DNA from: Oryzias latipes
Lineage: Eukaryota; Chordata; Actinopteri; Beloniformes; Adrianichthyidae
Assembly: GCF_002234675.1 (NCBI RefSeq)
Contig: NC_019867.2
Location: 26,091,166-26,155,165 of the forward strand
Reading direction: 5' to 3'
Length of the DNA: 64,000 nucleotides
Below, piece after piece: positions 46,471 through 64,000 of the stretch. Each line of letters opens with the position of its first letter. Position 1 is the first letter of the stretch. The notes beneath the pieces were generated by a model that saw nothing but the letters and a program-made list of their open reading frames with translations, did no database searches and was not told the DNA's origin. A program made the position numbers and the translations under genes.

Positions 46471-48445
46471 AGAAAACAAATTAGCCATTTGGAGGACAGT
46501 TTTTTTTCAGAGACTTTTCACAACTGCAACTGCTCTGAGAGCAGTTTTTCCTAATTTATCTGTTTTCTTGTTTTACGACCAATCACAACACAAGAAAGCA
46601 GGCCTCCACCAGCTGGTCGGGCCACACTCGGCTGAAGCAGATCTATAGTAATCTCCATGGAGTCGTTGCTCAGTTCTGTCTTAGGTCAACGCTCCCGTCA
46701 AAGAGAAATCGAGAGCATAAGGGCCTCGTCTTTCTCCAATTGCTGTCAGTCATAACGTGGGTCATTTAACAGCTAGAGAGTCAGACCCTCAAATCTATTC
46801 TTTCAGCTTTTAAAAGTAAAAGTCTCAAAGAAAAGGATTTAAAATAGTATTCTGCAGCACACCAATCTACAGATGAAATATATATGCAAGCAAGGTAAGA
46901 CCCTTCTTACTGTGCAGTTTAGTCAAAAACATCTTTTCCCAGAATATTTTCAGGGAAAACTGCATTGACGCTTTGACTCTATAGATTTTTCCCCTTTTTT
47001 TTAAAAAAAAAATCAAAATTCACAAGGTACATATAGATATTTGAATTTCATCATCATCATCATATTCATCTATTGGGCAGTACTAGCAGCGTGTTTATTA
47101 TAGCCAGGATAGAATGATTAGCATGATTAGCAAGGAGAAGGGCTTTGGTTGGTGTCCCTTGTTCCTTGTGTGGATGTGTTTATAGACTTAAGTTGGGGAC
47201 TGGTCCATCTCAGGGCACATGAGCTGAGAGGATCAACAGCTGAACCGCTGCAACAAAGAGCAGGCCTGTAAAGCCTTACCTGATATGAAGGATTCATGTA
47301 TAGCCATACAACCCACTCCAGATGTGTGATGTCCTCCGTGTGATGCAGCACTCCTGTGTATGATGTCCAGCACCATCCTTTGGAAGTTCTAGGAAAATGA
47401 TGCCAACAAAGTTTCGGATGTCACTCATTTTGTATAGTTTTGTTCAGTTTTGTCGCACTGAACACCAAAGACTTCCCACATCTGTTTGCGTTTTAGGTCT
47501 TTCGTGTAAATATGAGGTTTAGTAAGATTATTGTCTAACCCTGCATATCTGTTTGTGATGTCAGAACACTCCTCTGTAAATCGTAAGCCAGAAGTCTTCA
47601 AGTCTGCTGTTTGGCTTTGGAAGGGAACATTTTCCGGTAACTTTTTTTTTGTTTTGTTTTTTTGTAGAACTCCTTCATTCGTTTTCCTTTCCATTTTTCT
47701 CTCTCTTGACTGCTGTTGCTGTGCACTATTGAAGAGCCACGAGTGCCTACACTTGAAGTGACATTGATCACAGTTTGCTGATGACTCCATATTTCTCTGT
47801 TGATCAGCTGTAGATGAGACCCAACTGTATCAACTCCTGGAAATCTGTCTTTTTAATTTACTTGCGTGCTACTAATTTTAGGTTCAGCTCATGGATTAAA
47901 AAAAAAAAATAATTCTGTCAGGGTTTGGGCCTGACATCCTCTCAATAGTGGTAGAACAAAGATTTGAGAACTCCTCTGGCTACATACCTGATGATTACAC
48001 ATTTCTCGTCTTAAGAGGATCTATTGAAAAGTAATTAAATATGTATTTTATTTTTTATTTTATTGTAAAGAATAACAGGGCTCTAGAAATAAAGGTGGAC
48101 ATATATTTGATATTTTACCTGAAGGAACGGCAAAGACTCAAATCAGTCAAAACTACAAGACAAACAAACTGAAGCATTTCTGTGAACCAACGTTTCTAAC
48201 AGCGAAGTGAAAAATCTCCTCTCTGCATGGCCTTTATACGTTGTTCAAATTCAAGAATCCTTTTAAATCCGTCTTATTTTAGCAAATGAGCTGCTTTTTG
48301 TTTGAGCTCTTCCTCTGCATCCATGGTTTTATATGTGGTTGGTGATAATATCATTGTAAAGTTGTAGGTATTTACTTATGATGAATGTTTAAGTGGAATT
48401 TCATGCTATTTTCGAGTTCAATAAATCTAATTTTTTGTATGATTT
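46471..48445 (+). terminator. vps37b 3' UTR and polyadenylation signal
   Basis: No other gene starts in this stretch. AATAAA at 48420-48425 is the first convincing signal, implying a ~2-kb 3' UTR. Supported by position only. Confidence 0.45.
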
Positions 48446-48601
48446 TTCATCAGAGTACATTATTTAAGCGCACCTTTTCACTTTATGGCTTCCAGTGGAA
48501 TTTAAAAAGATGACTTTAAAGGAACCGTCTGGCCTAGACTACAACATACCAGGTTGTTTTTCATGGATCACTGGACAAGTATAAATCCTCTGTACTTTAA
48601 T

Positions 48602-49056
48602 TAGGGGTGTAACAAATCATTTTAACGATTTGCGGTGTCATAATTTGTGGTTTTTGATACGATTTTGGTTCCAATTCAACCAGAGTGACTCAGATTAATA
48701 CCTGGTACCAAACAGTGCAGGTGAAGTTTTCCACATTCCTTGTATTTCTTGCAAGATAATCAAGTGTAAATTAAATGTGTACAAACAATTAAACAAGGAT
48801 TGATGGGAAATCCATTCACATTTTAGCTTCATAAAATTGTTGTCCGCTGGGATGGCATGTGGTCGCTTTTACATTTTAGTAAAATAAACCTACCATGTCT
48901 CAATGCAAATGGTACTTGCCAGTATTATTTTAAACGATTTATTTCATTTTGAGAGGATTTTATAATGGTACAGGACGATTTGATTAACAACTTGCTACTT
49001 CAATCTGGTTGGATCGTAGGAATATAAATTGATTAAGTCGATTAATCACGCCTGTA
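48602..49056. mobile_element. hAT-like MITE
   Basis: Starts TAGGGGTGTAACAAATCATT and ends GATTAATCACGCCTGTA, whose reverse complement resembles the start. The expected 8-bp duplication is not exact. Confidence 0.6.
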
Positions 49057-49259
49057 GTTTTTAACATTTTTTTACTAAACCTGTCAGGTTTTCTTCTGCA
49101 CCTAATATCACAGGTAAAATAAAAGTTCCTCTTTGTGCATTAATGCTGAATGTTATTTTTTTAGCCCGCTTACAACTTTTGGTTTTGCAGAACAAAATTC
49201 TATATCAACAAAGGTTGAGGTATGTTGAAGTTACTAAATATAATTGACTTGTCATCCGT

Positions 49260-50369
49260 GCTTTTCTCACGGTTTCGGGATATGAGGCGTGGGCGCCATC
49301 TAGCGGGTCAGTAATGAATCGTTCACTCTGTGGTTTCAAAGACAGTCTCAGATTCTTTATTCAGAATTTATTCCACAGCACGTGACAATATTTTACGTGG
49401 GATCCACGACCAGTTGTCCTGCTTTGGTGAACCCGATCTACGTCGTTCATTTTCGGCGTTTGAGCCCGATCGTTGGGTCGTAACCTCACCGGTGAGTTTG
49501 TTATTAAACACACCTCTTGCACCACGTGACACGTTTCCATAGTCACGTCACATCGCTTCCACCATGTTGTAGGAAATCCGCCGCTGGCTGCTCCCTCAGT
49601 CCTCACCCGCTGTCAGATTAGAGTTTAATCCGAGGAGGACGACAAACTGTCAAGACGCTTCGTGCTTCTCGGAAGGACTTGCACCGTTTACGTGCACGTG
49701 CACGAAAGAGGAATCTAGCAGCTGCGGTTACTTACCTTTTCTTTGATTTTTTTTTGCAAAAAAAAAATAAATATATATATATATATTTATATATATATTT
49801 AGACATATATGTGGATGTGTTCTTCTTTTTTGCCTCTGCAATTAACGAGTGCTACATTTAAAATGAGCCTCCAGTCTATTGTTGCGGTTTATTCATGGTC
49901 CGCGAATTGCCAATTCGTGAAGATGTTAGCTTGCTAATTAGCTGAAATAGAGTAACTAAATCGGATTAGCGGTGGATGGCAGCCTACCTCCGGGTAATAT
50001 CCAAGTAGTATTGTTTGCTATACTTGATATTTTTTCACAGTAGCACTTTTTAGTTTTCGTTTTTATTATTATTTTTTAATTTAATACTTTGTTTAAATTT
50101 TAGTATTTCAGTTTTAAATGTTATTGTTAGCATAACTGTTGCCATAAAGCTAGCTTGTCAAATTTCAAGAACTGGATCTCCTTTGCTAGCTTCTTGCGTC
50201 TGAATAAAAAAAAAAAGAAAAGAAAAAAGAAAGAAAAGAAAAGGACAAACACAAAAAGGAGTGCATCTGACCTTAACTCAGTCAAAGACCAGACGGAGGT
50301 GTCCGCCAGTTCAGTTGTGAACGAACTGGACTGAAAATCAAACAAGATCTGAGTTTGAACTAAACAACG
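49260..50369 (+). promoter_or_regulatory. CpG-containing 5' region of the calcineurin gene
   Basis: Elevated CpG, two CACGTGAC motifs (49379-49386 and 49524-49531) and a TA microsatellite at 49770-49800. The first coding exon follows at 50370. Transcription start unknown; 49040-49260 shows nothing. Confidence 0.4.
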
Positions 50370-63932
<13,563 letters not shown>

Positions 63933-64000
63933 GTAAGTGTAGTCCTTCACAGCCATATGAAGTCCAAGGACTCTAATGTGATTCTGCTCTCCTTTCACCT

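Noticed and set aside
46088-46648. Additional frames over vps37b exon 4
   Set aside because: Off-frame readings of the proline-rich coding region and 3' UTR.

Overview
This is a teleost fish (probably acanthomorph) nuclear genome window. The evidence is split genes with GT-AG introns and vertebrate protein families, a pim-like kinase fragment of the type expanded in fishes, and typical fish repeats: a Tx1/L1-like LINE, R4-clade LINEs with a restriction-like endonuclease, BEL/Pao, Tc1-like and hAT elements, and tRNA-derived SINEs. I cannot fix the species.

Region 1 (1-14155) is a repeat graveyard with no intact host gene. It holds a 5'-truncated R4-type LINE embedded in TA-rich microsatellite, a Tc1 terminal fragment, a 21-bp minisatellite, an unclassified composite block, a hAT transposase remnant, a broken pim-like kinase gene with a duplicated first exon, a BEL/Pao integrase remnant, SINE pieces, an L1 ORF2 fragment and a second R4 copy.

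Region 2 (14156-19424) is a full-length, apparently intact L1/Tx1-like LINE. It has a perfect 15-bp target-site duplication, both ORFs open, and a 5' end that resembles the start of mammalian L1, including a YY1-type CAAGATGGC site. It lies in sense orientation just upstream of abcb9.

Region 3 (about 19440-63932) carries three head-to-tail genes on the + strand. The first is abcb9 (TAPL, lysosomal peptide transporter; 11 coding exons, 808 codons, two GC-AG introns). The second is vps37b (ESCRT-I subunit; 4 coding exons, 280 codons). The third is the 5' part of a calcineurin A catalytic subunit gene, probably ppp3cc, whose fourth exon ends at 63932 and which continues beyond the window. All reconstructed splice junctions keep frame. 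The abcb9-vps37b pair also stands together, as I recall, on human 12q24.31. Introns and spacers hold MITEs, hAT derivatives with 8-bp duplications, a nested hAT-in-hAT, a Tc1 element with a damaged transposase, and a ~965-bp element present twice in inverted orientation in abcb9 and vps37b.

Functionally, abcb9 and vps37b both act in the endolysosomal system, and calcineurin A is a Ca2+/calmodulin-dependent phosphatase. No prokaryote-like defence system, CRISPR array or operon is present. The most interesting items are the 5' architecture of the young LINE, the two GC-AG introns, the R4 copies, the dispersed MITE family and the heptad-encoding minisatellite.
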